In this document: positions 45,231 through 54,695 of the stretch, piece after piece
Position numbering within the stretch: position 1 is the stretch's first letter
Layout: each line of letters begins with the position of its first letter
Source of the DNA: Massilia varians
GTDB taxonomy: Bacteria; Pseudomonadota; Gammaproteobacteria; Burkholderiales; Burkholderiaceae_D
Assembly: GCF_027923905.1 (NCBI RefSeq)
Contig: NZ_AP026966.1
Span: 4,837,001 to 4,901,000, forward strand
Reading direction: 5' to 3'
Length of the DNA: 64,000 nt
The notes under the pieces: generated by a model
What the model saw: only the letters and a program-made list of their open reading frames with translations
Told to the model about the DNA's origin: nothing
Database searches by the model: none
Position numbers and translations under genes: made by a program

Positions 45231-45466
45231 CATGCCCTCCTTGTATGACGGTATTGTCGCCGGTCCCGAGGCCGCACGGCGCACCCGTCACGACGGTTCG
45301 ATATTTATGGAAATTTCCAGTTAGCAGAAGTTAGAGGCTAAAACGATGATTATGCGCACAAATGTAGGACTGGTCCGAAATGTCCTTTATATGTGGGTTA
45401 TTTCACACAACTCGTCGCAGGTGGCCTTTAGGCTTTAAGCTGTCTTCACAAACAGCGGGTCAGAAC

Positions 45467-47731
45467 ATGAACACACCGATGGTTTCCCAGCCGGTCCATA
45501 CCCCCGAGCTCGAGCTCTGGGGTGGACTCGAATGCACGGTCAACCGTGTGCGCGACAACTACTTCAGCCAGATGGAGCGTAACGGCCACGCGGAACGCCT
45601 GCAGGACATCGACCGCTTCGCCTCCCTCGGCATCAAGGCCGTCCGCTACCCGGTGCTGTGGGAACGCACCGCGCCGGATGGCATCGAGTCCGCCGACTGG
45701 TCATGGTCTGACGAACGCCTGCCGGCCCTGCAACAGCTGGGCATCACGCCCATCGTCGGTCTCCTTCACCACGGCAGCGGACCACGCGACACCAGCCTGG
45801 TCGATCCCGCCTTCCCCGAAAAGCTCGCCGAGTACGCCGGCGCGGTAGCCCGTCGCTACCCCTGGGCCGAGTACTACACCCCGGTCAACGAACCCTTGAC
45901 CACGGCGCGCTTTTCCGGTCTGGCAGGTGTCTGGTACCCCCACGGCAGCGACGAATCCACCTTCATCCGCGCCCTGATCAACGAGTGCCGCGCCACCGTG
46001 CTGGCGATGCACGCGATCCGCGCGGTCAACCCGGGCGCCAAGCTGGTCGCCACCGACGACCTGTCCAAGACCTACGGCACGCCCGAGATGCAGGAAGTGG
46101 TCAGCTTCTTCAACGAACGCCGCTGGCTCGGCTGGGACCTGCTGTGCGGGAAGGTCGACCACAACCACACGCTGTGGAACTACCTGCTCGCGTCGAACGC
46201 CAGCGAAGAAGAGCTGCTCTGGTTCCGCGACAACCTCTGCCCGCCCGACATCATCGGCGTCAACTACTACGCCACCAGCGAACGCTGGCTCGACCATCGT
46301 CCGGAGCGCTACCCGGAAAACCGGCGCCACGTCTACCGCGGCATCCCGCACGCCGACATCGAGACCCCGCGCGCGCTGGCCACGCCGACGCCCGGCATCG
46401 GACCGCTGCTCATGGAAACCTGGGAGCGCTACGGCCTGCCGATCGCCATCACCGAAGCGCACATCGACGCCAACCGCGAAGACCAGATGCGCTGGCTGCT
46501 CGAGATCTGGAACGCCGCGCGCAGCGCACGCCAGCAGGGCGCGGACGTGCGCGCGGTGACGGTCTGGGCCCTGCTCGGGTCGTACGACTGGAACTGCCTG
46601 GTCACCGAGTGCCGCGGCTACTACGAGCCGGGCCCGTTCGACGTGCGCGGCGGCGAGCCGCGCCCCACGGCGCTGGCCACCCTGATGCGCGAGCTGTCCA
46701 GCGGACGTCCGCTCTCCAACCCGGTGCTGCAGGGCGAAGGCTGGTGGCGCCGCCCGGGCCGCTTCTTCTGCAAGCCGGTGGCAACCCGCACCGCGGTGGC
46801 CGACATCGCCATCCGCAGCCAGTTCAAGTCGAGCGTGGTGCAGCCGATCCTGATCACCGGCGCCACCGGCACCCTGGGCTCGGCCTATGCGCGCATCTGC
46901 AAGAACCGCAACCTGGCCTTCCACGTGCTGACGCGCCAGGAGATGGACATCACCGATCCGGCCTCGGTGGAAGCGGCGATCCGGCGCTACAAGCCGTGGG
47001 CGATCATCAATGCGGGCGGCTACGTGCGGGTGGACGAGGCCGAGGGCGATCTTGAACGCTGCATGCGCGAGAACACGCTGGGCCCGACGATCCTGGCGCT
47101 GGCCTGCATTCGCCACCAGCTGCGCTTCATAACCTTCTCCACCGACCTGGTGTTCGACGGCACCAAGGGCGCGCCCTACGTCGAGTCCGACGCCCTCAAT
47201 CCGCTCGGCGTGTACGGCCGCAGCAAGATGGAGGCCGAGCAGCGCGTGCTGGACGCCGACCCGCAGGCCCTGGTGATCCGCACCAGCGCCTTCTTCGGCC
47301 CCTGGGACCGGCACAACTTCGTCACCCAGGCCCTGAACGCGCTCGAAGCCGGCCAGACCTTCCAGGCCGCGGGCGACATGGTGGTCTCGCCGACCTACGT
47401 GCCGGACCTGGTCAACGTGTCGCTCGACCTCTTGATCGACCGCGAGCGCGGCGTCTGGCACCTGACCAATGCCGAAGCGCTCACCTGGGCCGAGCTGGCC
47501 AAGCGCGCCTGCGAGGCGGTGGGGGTCGATCACGGCAGGCTGGAAGTGGTGTCGAGCGAGCGCTGCGGCCACTTGGCGCGCCGGCCCGAATACAGCGCGC
47601 TGTCGAGCGAGCGGGCCCTGATGCTGCCGTCGCTGGACGATGCGCTGCGCCGCTATGTGGAAGCGGTGCAGGACCGGGCCCATGGCCGCGATGCGGAAGT
47701 GCCGGGGGAAGCGGCGCATTACGCGAGCTGA
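45467..47731 (+). CDS. Fusion: GH1-like glycosidase + RmlD-like sugar-nucleotide reductase
   Basis: A 754-aa protein. Residues ~12-430 are a glycoside hydrolase family 1-like barrel with acid/base Glu142 in TPVNEP and nucleophile candidate Glu330 in ITEAH (usual ITENG). Residues ~460-740 are an extended SDR close to dTDP-4-dehydrorhamnose reductase: ILITGATGTLGSAY (NAD(P) binding), FSTDLVFDG and YGRSKMEAE (catalytic Tyr/Lys). No signal peptide. The join suggests a role in surface-sugar or rhamnoside metabolism. Start ATG 45467 lacks a strong ribosome site; 45380 is an alternative. Followed by a strong terminator. Confidence 0.82.
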   Translation: MNTPMVSQPVHTPELELWGGLECTVNRVRDNYFSQMERNGHAERLQDIDRFASLGIKAVRYPVLWERTAPDGIESADWSWSDERLPALQQLGITPIVGLLHHGSGPRDTSLVDPAFPEKLAEYAGAVARRYPWAEYYTPVNEPLTTARFSGLAGVWYPHGSDESTFIRALINECRATVLAMHAIRAVNPGAKLVATDDLSKTYGTPEMQEVVSFFNERRWLGWDLLCGKVDHNHTLWNYLLASNASEEELLWFRDNLCPPDIIGVNYYATSERWLDHRPERYPENRRHVYRGIPHADIETPRALATPTPGIGPLLMETWERYGLPIAITEAHIDANREDQMRWLLEIWNAARSARQQGADVRAVTVWALLGSYDWNCLVTECRGYYEPGPFDVRGGEPRPTALATLMRELSSGRPLSNPVLQGEGWWRRPGRFFCKPVATRTAVADIAIRSQFKSSVVQPILITGATGTLGSAYARICKNRNLAFHVLTRQEMDITDPASVEAAIRRYKPWAIINAGGYVRVDEAEGDLERCMRENTLGPTILALACIRHQLRFITFSTDLVFDGTKGAPYVESDALNPLGVYGRSKMEAEQRVLDADPQALVIRTSAFFGPWDRHNFVTQALNALEAGQTFQAAGDMVVSPTYVPDLVNVSLDLLIDRERGVWHLTNAEALTWAELAKRACEAVGVDHGRLEVVSSERCGHLARRPEYSALSSERALMLPSLDDALRRYVEAVQDRAHGRDAEVPGEAAHYAS

Positions 47732-47770
47732 ACGCGGGTGGCGGGCACGGCCTGCCTGCCCCCGACCTCG

Positions 47771-47799
47771 AAGCGCACCGTATTCGGTGCGCTTTTTTT
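47771..47799 (+). terminator. Intrinsic terminator after the GH1-RmlD fusion gene
   Basis: AAGCGCACCG (47771-47780), loop TATT, CGGTGCGCTT, then a run of T to 47799. Canonical stem plus T-tract on the plus strand. Confidence 0.9.
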
Positions 47800-47930
47800 C
47801 GCGGCTGAGATTGCATGTGTGAGATATCCCAATATCAACATCCTCGCGCCGGTAGTTAATTGACGAGAGCGGCAACAGGGCATGCAGCGCGCCGTGCCGC
47901 GTCCAGCAACCAGCCAGCGCAAGGTAAGCC

Positions 47931-48788
47931 ATGCACCCCTATTACATCGATCTCGGTTTCAAGGACGTCCGCATCGGCATGTATGAGCGCCTGGATTTCG
48001 ACCAGGACGGCATTCCCCGCTACCGCTATCCGGCCGGCCTCTACTACAACATCACCTTCATCCGCCATGTCGCGCTCTACCACCATTCGCGCTACCTGAA
48101 GTTCGGGCGGCCCGAAGACCTGCGGCTGTTCCTGCGGATGAGCGAGTGGATCGTCCTGCATGGCCAGGAAAGCGAGGACAGCTTCCTTTTCCCCTGTGCC
48201 TTCCCTTATGCCTGCCCGCATGCGCAGTTCACGCCGCCATGGATTTCGGCGCTGGGACAGGAGCGGATGCTGTCGGTGCTGTCGCGGGCCTGGGCGGCCA
48301 CGGGAAAGGAGGAATTCCTGCGCATGGCCTGCAAGGCGATGCAGCCCTTCGAACTGCCGGCCAGCGAGGGCGGCGTGCAGGCGCGCTTTCCCGACGGCGG
48401 GATCGGCTTCGAGGAGTATCCCCGCCAGGAACCGAACCTGGTCCTGAACGGCCTGATCACGGCGCTGATCGGCCTCTACGACCTGGGCGAAACGGGTCAG
48501 GCGCCGCGGGCGCGCGAACTGTGCCGCCAGGGTATCTCGAGCCTGGAGGCCAACCTGCACCGCTACGACCTGGCCTACTGGAGCGCCTACGACCTGACGG
48601 GCTACGTGGCGAGCGCCAACTATCACTTCTACCACATCATGCAGCTCTGGGCCCTGTACGAGATGACCGGCCGCGAGGCGTTCAAGCGCACCACCCTGAA
48701 GTGGCAGGGCTACCGCAAGGGACCGCGCTTCCATGCCACTTACCTGGTGTCACGCGGGCGCACCTGGCTACGCCAGCAGCTGCAGTGA
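47931..48788 (+). CDS. D-glucuronyl C5-epimerase family protein
   Basis: A 285-aa protein matching the C-terminal catalytic region of glucuronyl C5-epimerases (PF06662): FPDGGIGFEEYP, then LVLNGLITALIGLYDLGE and SAYDLTGYVASANYHFYHIMQLWALYEMTG near the end. No signal peptide, so either cytoplasmic or exported otherwise. The animal enzymes convert glucuronate to iduronate in heparan; bacterial relatives are mostly uncharacterised and could modify a uronic-acid-containing polymer. It follows the GH1-RmlD fusion and converges on msbA. Confidence 0.82.
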   Translation: MHPYYIDLGFKDVRIGMYERLDFDQDGIPRYRYPAGLYYNITFIRHVALYHHSRYLKFGRPEDLRLFLRMSEWIVLHGQESEDSFLFPCAFPYACPHAQFTPPWISALGQERMLSVLSRAWAATGKEEFLRMACKAMQPFELPASEGGVQARFPDGGIGFEEYPRQEPNLVLNGLITALIGLYDLGETGQAPRARELCRQGISSLEANLHRYDLAYWSAYDLTGYVASANYHFYHIMQLWALYEMTGREAFKRTTLKWQGYRKGPRFHATYLVSRGRTWLRQQLQ

Positions 48789-48805
48789 ACCCGACGCCTA
48801 CCTGA

Positions 48806-50533
48806 TCACTCCTGGTCGGCGGCGACGAACTGCAGGCGGTAGAGGTTGGCGTACATCCCGTTCGCATCGAGCAGCTCCGCATGCGTGCCCTGCTCCACGA
48901 TGCGCCCGTGCTCCATCACCACGATCCGGTCGGCGCGCTCGATGGTCGACAGCCGGTGCGCGATCACGATGGTGGTGCGTCCCGCCATCAGGGTCTCCAG
49001 CGCCGCCTGCACCGCGCGCTCGGACTCGTTGTCGAGCGCCGAAGTGGCTTCGTCCAGGATCAGGATCGGCGCATCCTTGTAGATGGCGCGGGCGATCGCC
49101 ACGCGCTGGCGCTGGCCGCCCGACAGGCGCATGCCGTTCTCGCCGATGCGCGTCTCCACGCCGTCTTCGAGCTTGGCCACCACGTCCGTGAGGTGGGCGG
49201 CCTTGACCGCCGCCGCCAGGCGCTCGTAGTCGATTTTCTCCGCGCCGTAGGCGATGTTGGCGGCCAGCGTGTCGTCGAACAGCACCACGTTCTGGCTCAC
49301 CATCGCCAGCTGCGCGCGCAGGCTGGCCAGCTTGAGGTCCGGGTAAGGCACGCCGTCGAGCAGCAGGCGGCCGCCTTCCGGATCGTAGAAGCGCGTCACC
49401 AGGTTGACGAAGGTCGACTTGCCGCCGCCCGACACGCCCACCAGCGCCACCGTCTGGCCCGGCTGCACGTCCAGCGTGACCTCGGACAGCGCCGGGCTGG
49501 CCGCGTTCGGATAGCGGAACGAGACGTTCTCGAAACGCAGGTGGCCTCTAGCCCGGCCCAGCTCCTGCGTGCCGGTATCGCGCTCGGCCGGGGAGTCGAT
49601 CAGGCCGAACACCGTCTCGGCCGCCGCGATCCCGCGCTGCATCGGGCCGTTCACCTCGGCCAGCGACTTCAGCGGTGTCAAGAGCATCAGCATCATGGTC
49701 ACGAACTGGGTGAACTCGCCGACCGTCATGTCGGCCTGGATCGCCAGCACCACCACCAGCGACAAGGCCATCGCGGTGGCGATCTGGGTTACCGGCGTGG
49801 TGGCGGCAAACGCCACCGTCATGCGCTGCGAGAAGCCGCGCAACGCTTCGCTGCGGGCGTGAAAGCGCGTACGCTCGTAGCGCTCGCCCGAGAACACGCG
49901 GATCACCTGGTGGCCGCGCGTGGCTTCTTCCACCACCTGGGTCAGCTCGGCCGTCACGCGCAGGTTCTCGCGGTTCAGGCGGCGCAGGCGGCCGGTGGTG
50001 GTGCGCACGATCACGGCGGTCAGCGGGATCACGACGATGGCCACCAGGGTCAGCTTCCAGTTCAGGTAGAGCAGCGTGCCGAGCAGGCCGATCACGACCA
50101 GGGTGTCGCGCACGCAGGCCACGAATACCGACTGCAGCATGTCCACCACCTGGCGCACCTCGTTCACCACGACGTTGATGATCTTGCCGGTCGACTCTTC
50201 ATGGAAACGCGCCACCGGCAGCCTGAGCACGCGCTCGAACACCATCGCGCGCAAGTCGTTCAGCACCCTGCTGGTGACCCAGTTGTTGAGATACGCGGTC
50301 GAGAAGGTGCCGATGCCGCGCAGGATGAAGATCGAGACCAGCACGCCGGGAATCCACCACAGGCTGAACGGCACCTTCTCCTTGAAGCCGAGATCGAGCA
50401 GCAGCTGCAGGGCCTTGCCCAGCAGCGGCTGGGTGGCGGCGGTGAGCGCCATCGACAGCAGCGCCAGCCAGGCGCGTGTCTGGTAGGGCTTGACTACCGC
50501 CAGCAGGCGTTTGACGACAAGCTTATTTTCCAC
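48806..50533 (-). CDS. msbA: Lipid A export ABC transporter MsbA-like (permease-ATPase)
   Basis: A 575-aa half-transporter: six membrane helices in residues ~15-310, then an ATPase with Walker A GVSGGGKST, signature LSGGQRQRVAIARA and DEATSALD. Members flip lipid A-core across the inner membrane. Start is GTG at 50533, two bases after the O-antigen ligase stop, so the pair is coupled; the frame upstream is open but antiframe to the ligase. A generic multidrug exporter is possible, but the LPS context favours MsbA. Confidence 0.88.
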   Translation of the reverse strand: MENKLVVKRLLAVVKPYQTRAWLALLSMALTAATQPLLGKALQLLLDLGFKEKVPFSLWWIPGVLVSIFILRGIGTFSTAYLNNWVTSRVLNDLRAMVFERVLRLPVARFHEESTGKIINVVVNEVRQVVDMLQSVFVACVRDTLVVIGLLGTLLYLNWKLTLVAIVVIPLTAVIVRTTTGRLRRLNRENLRVTAELTQVVEEATRGHQVIRVFSGERYERTRFHARSEALRGFSQRMTVAFAATTPVTQIATAMALSLVVVLAIQADMTVGEFTQFVTMMLMLLTPLKSLAEVNGPMQRGIAAAETVFGLIDSPAERDTGTQELGRARGHLRFENVSFRYPNAASPALSEVTLDVQPGQTVALVGVSGGGKSTFVNLVTRFYDPEGGRLLLDGVPYPDLKLASLRAQLAMVSQNVVLFDDTLAANIAYGAEKIDYERLAAAVKAAHLTDVVAKLEDGVETRIGENGMRLSGGQRQRVAIARAIYKDAPILILDEATSALDNESERAVQAALETLMAGRTTIVIAHRLSTIERADRIVVMEHGRIVEQGTHAELLDANGMYANLYRLQFVAADQE

Positions 50534-50535
50534 AA

Positions 50536-51828
50536 TTATTGTCCACTTTTCGTTTCGATACGGGGCTCCGCGTCCGCTTTCGCGGTCAGGCAGAAGCCCA
50601 TCAGGAGGGCCACCATGAGCACGTAGAACATGGCGCCCTTCAAGGACCAGAAGATGACTTCGGTAAGGCCGAAGCCGAAATAGCCGAGCACCACCAGCAT
50701 GCCGGCCAGGGCCGGGGCGAACTGGGGCATGCCGCGGCGCCGTCCTTCGCCCGCCTCGCGTCCGACCACGCGCGCGAAGAAGGCGAAGGGCGCCGCCAGG
50801 ATGCCGATGTAGGCGAGCAGCCCGAACACCCCGCCGGCCGCCTGCGCCTGCAGGAGATCGTTGTGCAGGTGGTGGCCGAACTCGAGGATCACGTCCTGGA
50901 CCTTGCCCTGCTGCGCCAGCTCGCGCAGCCCGGCGCGCACCCCTTCGGCGCCGCGCCCGAACCAGGGTTCCTCCGCGATCAGGTAGCGGGCTCCCTTCCA
51001 CAGCTCCAGGCGGATGCCGACATTCGAAAAGGCGCTGCCGCCATCCAGCCAGGTCTGCACGTCGTGCATGCCCTGCCCCACCCGCTCCTGCACGCCGAAG
51101 GCGGGAATGAAGAAGGTCGAGGCGAACAGCGCGAAGCTGCCGACCAGCAGCAGGCGCACCCGGCGGCTCTGCAGCAGGCGCGCGTAGGTCAGGAACAGGA
51201 TGGCCGCCAGCACCAGCGCGATCCAGCCGCCGCGCGTGCCGCTGATGACCGTCGCGCCCAGGCCCGCCAGCGCGCCGAGCGCCGGGAAGATTGCCTTGCG
51301 GGTGCTGTGACGGTAGTCGACGGCCGCCGCCAGGGCCACCAGCGCCAGGCACAGCGCGATGTCGCCGAAGGTGATCGAATTGAGCCAGCCGCCGGGACGG
51401 TAGATATCGAGCGCGAAGCGCTGCCAGGCGATGAAGGGCAGCGCGCCCAGGGCACCGAGGATCACGCCCCACCACAGCGTGCTGCGCGGGGGACGCGCCA
51501 GCACCACCAGCACCAGGGCGCTGAATCCGAGCAGCATGCGCGAGGGCTTGTCCAGGTCGCTCCAGTCGGCTCCGGGACGCGCCAGCACGAAGGCCAGCGC
51601 CAGCAGGAAGTAATAGCCGAAGGCCGCCAGCACCCAGCGGATCTCGTGCCAGTGCGGCGCCATCGCCGTCCACGCCTTGCGCGGCACGCACAGCAGCACG
51701 AGCACGAAGATGAGGCTGGAAAAGCCGATGCCGGACGGCGTGATGAGGCTGAGGAAAGGGAACAGGAAAACCAGGAAGCCGACCCCGTGCTGCATCGGCG
51801 CCCCGATTTTCGTCGGATTATTGTTCAT
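50536..51828 (-). CDS. O-antigen ligase family protein (WaaL/Wzy-like)
   Basis: A 430-aa protein with about 11 membrane helices and a large periplasmic loop (~210-330) containing EFGHHLHNDLLQ, where the conserved His of WaaL ligases lies, and SGTRGGWIAL before it. Such enzymes attach O-polysaccharide to lipid A-core or ligate other glycans. Operon with msbA supports an LPS role. Divergent from the GT2 gene across 54 bp. Confidence 0.9.
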   Translation of the reverse strand: MNNNPTKIGAPMQHGVGFLVFLFPFLSLITPSGIGFSSLIFVLVLLCVPRKAWTAMAPHWHEIRWVLAAFGYYFLLALAFVLARPGADWSDLDKPSRMLLGFSALVLVVLARPPRSTLWWGVILGALGALPFIAWQRFALDIYRPGGWLNSITFGDIALCLALVALAAAVDYRHSTRKAIFPALGALAGLGATVISGTRGGWIALVLAAILFLTYARLLQSRRVRLLLVGSFALFASTFFIPAFGVQERVGQGMHDVQTWLDGGSAFSNVGIRLELWKGARYLIAEEPWFGRGAEGVRAGLRELAQQGKVQDVILEFGHHLHNDLLQAQAAGGVFGLLAYIGILAAPFAFFARVVGREAGEGRRRGMPQFAPALAGMLVVLGYFGFGLTEVIFWSLKGAMFYVLMVALLMGFCLTAKADAEPRIETKSGQ

Positions 51829-51882
51829 TCATGTTCTTGTGGGATACTCTTGCCAAGCTTGAACGCGTGTTAATTGGACTTT

Positions 51883-52731
51883 ATGCAGCACACCCCAACC
51901 ATCTCTGTCGTGATCACCACATACAACCGCCCGGATGCGCTCGCAGCGGTCGTGGAAGCCTGTTTCATGCAGGATGACAAGAATTTTGAAATCATTATCG
52001 CTGATGACGGCTCGACTGCCAACACGCGGGACACCGTCGCGGCCCTGGCGGCGCGCTCGCCCGTGCCCTTGAAACACGTGTGGCAGCCGGATGAAGGCTT
52101 CCGCGCCGCGATGGCGCGCAACCGCGGCACGCTGGCGGCAGCCGGCAACTATATCATTTTCCTGGACGGCGACTGCGTGCCGCAGCGCGACTTCATCCGG
52201 CGCCACCGGCAGCTGGCACGGCCGGGCTTCCTGGTCGCCGGCAGCCGTATCCTCCTGAGCCAGGCGCTGACCGAGCGCGTCCTGCGCGACCACATCGACG
52301 TCGCCGGCATGACGCCGGCCGAGCGCCTGCGCTGCCGCCTGCGCGGCGACATGAACAAGCTGCTGCAGACGATGCTGCGCTGGCCCGACCTCGGCCGCGT
52401 GCGGCGCAAGTTCAGCTGGCGCCGCATCAAGAGCTGCAACCTGGCCGTCTGGCGCGCGGACCTGGAGAAGGTGAACGGCTTCGACGAGAGTTTCGTGGGC
52501 TGGGGCCACGAGGACGCCGACCTGGTGCTGCGCCTGTTCCATGCCGGCGTGCTGCGCAAGGACGGCGCCCTGGCCACCGAGGTGCTGCACCTGTGGCACC
52601 GGGAAGCGAAGCGCGACGAGGAATCGAGCAACCGCAAGGTGGTGCTGGAGCGGGCCGCCAGCAAGACCGTCCAGGCGACCCGCGGGCTGCGCGAGCACCG
52701 GGGCGAGGCGCCCTTCCCCGCCCCCGGCTGA
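51883..52731 (+). CDS. Glycosyltransferase family 2
   Basis: About 282 aa with a GT-A fold: SVVITTYNRPDAL, IIADDGST and the metal-binding DGD in IIFLDGDCVP. The C-terminal block GFDESFVGWGHEDADLVLRL is the galactosyl/GlcNAc-transferase-like motif seen in LPS-core and chondroitin-synthase-type enzymes. ATG at 51883 is chosen; TTG at 51874 would add three residues. Soluble, acting at the inner face of the membrane in LPS core or surface glycan assembly. Confidence 0.9.
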   Translation: MQHTPTISVVITTYNRPDALAAVVEACFMQDDKNFEIIIADDGSTANTRDTVAALAARSPVPLKHVWQPDEGFRAAMARNRGTLAAAGNYIIFLDGDCVPQRDFIRRHRQLARPGFLVAGSRILLSQALTERVLRDHIDVAGMTPAERLRCRLRGDMNKLLQTMLRWPDLGRVRRKFSWRRIKSCNLAVWRADLEKVNGFDESFVGWGHEDADLVLRLFHAGVLRKDGALATEVLHLWHREAKRDEESSNRKVVLERAASKTVQATRGLREHRGEAPFPAPG

Positions 52732-52827
52732 AGCGCCGGACCTTCCCTTCATGCAGGGCGGTTTGACCCTGCCGGCCTGGCGTGCAAGTATCGATTCTTG
52801 TGCCAACAGCCCGGAAAGGAAACCAAG

Positions 52828-53901
52828 GTGCGTCAACTATATGCATTTCTCGCCGCATGCCTGTGCTCGGGCGCAGCCGCCGCGCAGGCTTACCAGCCCG
52901 ATTTCGATCCCAGCCGCCTGAAAGGCCCGGCCGCGGGACCGGCCAACGAGGTGATGGTGCTTGGTACCTCCCACCTGGGGCAGCTGCCGAAGCACTTCGA
53001 TCCCGTCAAGCTGCGTCCCGTCGAAGACAGGCTGGCGGACTGGCGTCCGGACGGTATCGCGGTCGAGGCCTTGTCGGGCATGCAGTGCGACCATATGCGC
53101 CGCTACCCGGCGCGTTATGCGGAATCGATCGAGACCTATTGCTGGGACCCGGCGCCTGCGCAGGCCACGACCGGCCTGGACGTGCCGGCGGCCACCGCGC
53201 AGGCCGAACAGATGCTGGGTGCATGGCCCGCGAACCCGTCAGCCAGCCAGCGGCGGCGCCTGGCCGCCCTGTTCCTCGCGGGCGGTGAACGGACCTCGGC
53301 GCTGGTGCAGTGGCTGCGCCTGCCGCAGGCGGAACGCCGTGCCGGCGATGGTCTCGACGCCACGCTGGCCGCATTCCTGGACAAGCTGAGGGTCCAGCAG
53401 AACGAACGCTACCTGCTCGCCGCGCGCCTGGCCGCGCGCCTCGGACATGAACAGGTGTTTCCGATGGACGACCACACGGCAGACCGCCCGAGCACGGACA
53501 GGAAAGCTGCCGGCGACGCCATGGCGAAAGCCTGGGACACCCCGGCGCTCAAGCGGCGCCTGGATGCGATCAAGGCATTGGAAGAACAAGTCGGCAGCGC
53601 GGAAGGCGTACTGGCCCTGTACCGTGCCGACAATGCGCCGGGCGTGACCAAACTCGCCTTCGACACCGACTTCGGGGCGGCGCTCGAGGAGCCGTCGCCA
53701 CGACGTTTCGGCCGCCGATACGTGGGCTACTGGGAAACGCGCAACCTGCGCATGGCCGGCAACATCCGCGACGTGCTGGCCGGGCGGCCCGGCATGCGCA
53801 TGCTGGTGATCGTCGGGGCCTCGCACAAAGGCTACCTGGAAGCCTACCTGCATCAGATGCACGACGTGCGCATCGTCGACGCCGCCACCTTGCTGCGCTG
53901 A
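52828..53901 (+). CDS. DUF5694 family exported protein
   Basis: A 357-aa protein with a signal peptide (VRQLYAFLAACLCSGAAAAQA). The mature part opens with VMVLGTSHLGQLP, the GTxH motif, and ends with MLVIVGASHKGYLEAYL; these His motifs recall TraB/GumN-type proteins, to which DUF5694 is related. The start is GTG at 52828 because AAAGGA lies 7 nt upstream; an upstream TTG frame start is not supported. Function unknown. Confidence 0.82.
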   Translation: MRQLYAFLAACLCSGAAAAQAYQPDFDPSRLKGPAAGPANEVMVLGTSHLGQLPKHFDPVKLRPVEDRLADWRPDGIAVEALSGMQCDHMRRYPARYAESIETYCWDPAPAQATTGLDVPAATAQAEQMLGAWPANPSASQRRRLAALFLAGGERTSALVQWLRLPQAERRAGDGLDATLAAFLDKLRVQQNERYLLAARLAARLGHEQVFPMDDHTADRPSTDRKAAGDAMAKAWDTPALKRRLDAIKALEEQVGSAEGVLALYRADNAPGVTKLAFDTDFGAALEEPSPRRFGRRYVGYWETRNLRMAGNIRDVLAGRPGMRMLVIVGASHKGYLEAYLHQMHDVRIVDAATLLR

Positions 53902-53940
53902 GGAGCGTCGGCCCGGCGGCCGGGCGCGGAAGGACTGCCG

Positions 53941-54513
53941 TCAGGCGCCCATGGAATCCACTGCGGCGGCCGGAATGGCGAGCGCACTGCGGCGCATGCG
54001 CATTTCGGCGATCGTGAGCGCATACGCCGCGACGACGACCACCGCCGATGCGCTGACCGGGTGGGCGGGAAATGCGAACCAGACCGCGACCAGACCGGCG
54101 GAGCGCAGGATCGCATGGCGATAGCCGAGCGGATGTCCGATGATCCAGGAATAGACCATCCAGTGCAGCCCGAGTGCGATGCCGAGGCTGAGCGGGACGA
54201 ACTCGGGCGCCCGCATCAGCAACGGGATGTGTACGGCCCACAGCAGGTTGACCATCAGCACGCAGACGCCCATCAGCCTGGCCAGCGGATTGGCATTTTC
54301 CAGCAACTGTTCACCGCGCAGCCTGGCAATCGCCATCGCCAGCGGAAAGATCGCACCGGTCGCGAACACCAGCGCCAGGATGGCGGCCTTGGGTGACAGG
54401 AATATTCCCAGGACGCCGACGACGCACCAGACCAGCATGCCGGCGATCGGCAAGGACATGGAGCCCTTGGCGCGCTCGTCGAAATCCGCGCGAAGTTGAG
54501 TCAGTGTCTGCAT
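53941..54513 (-). CDS. Small integral membrane protein (DUF7010-like)
   Basis: A 190-aa protein with about six hydrophobic helices. The overall pattern (LIAGMLVWCVVGVLGIFLSP, then AIFPLAMAIARL and HWMVYSWIIGHPLGYRH) is like DUF7010 membrane proteins, an assignment I hold with moderate confidence. No known function. The promoter area holds a GTACGTAC palindrome. Confidence 0.65.
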   Translation of the reverse strand: MQTLTQLRADFDERAKGSMSLPIAGMLVWCVVGVLGIFLSPKAAILALVFATGAIFPLAMAIARLRGEQLLENANPLARLMGVCVLMVNLLWAVHIPLLMRAPEFVPLSLGIALGLHWMVYSWIIGHPLGYRHAILRSAGLVAVWFAFPAHPVSASAVVVVAAYALTIAEMRMRRSALAIPAAAVDSMGA

Positions 54514-54536
54514 GGCCAGGGTCCCCTTTATATTGT

Positions 54537-54546
54537 TGTACGTACA
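54537..54546. promoter_or_regulatory. TGTACGTACA palindrome in the promoter of the DUF7010-like gene
   Basis: Perfect 10-bp palindrome 24 bp upstream of the ATG, next to an A/T-rich AATATAAA on the minus strand that could be the -10. A TetR-like operator would look like this; no regulator gene adjoins. Confidence 0.4.
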
Positions 54547-54620
54547 TAAAAATGTAGCACGACTGATGCCGGTGCGGAAGATCTATTGCGAAACGCGCAA
54601 GCTGCGGTAGAACGCAGTCT

Positions 54621-54686
54621 TAGGGTGGACGGCACGAAAGCCGCGAATGACATCACATCGTCGGGTGGAGCGCCCACCCGACGATG
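54621..54686. repeat. Degenerate GTAGGGTGGACGG-type repeat and 13-bp hairpin after dnaE
   Basis: TAGGGTGGACGGC (54621-54633) followed by a degenerate GCCG arm, then CATCGTCGGGTGG (54656-54668) and CCACCCGACGATG (54674-54686), perfect 13-bp arms with a 5-nt loop. It lies 10 bp after the dnaE stop and may protect or end its mRNA, though no T-run follows. Confidence 0.6.
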
Positions 54687-54695
54687 ACATATGGA

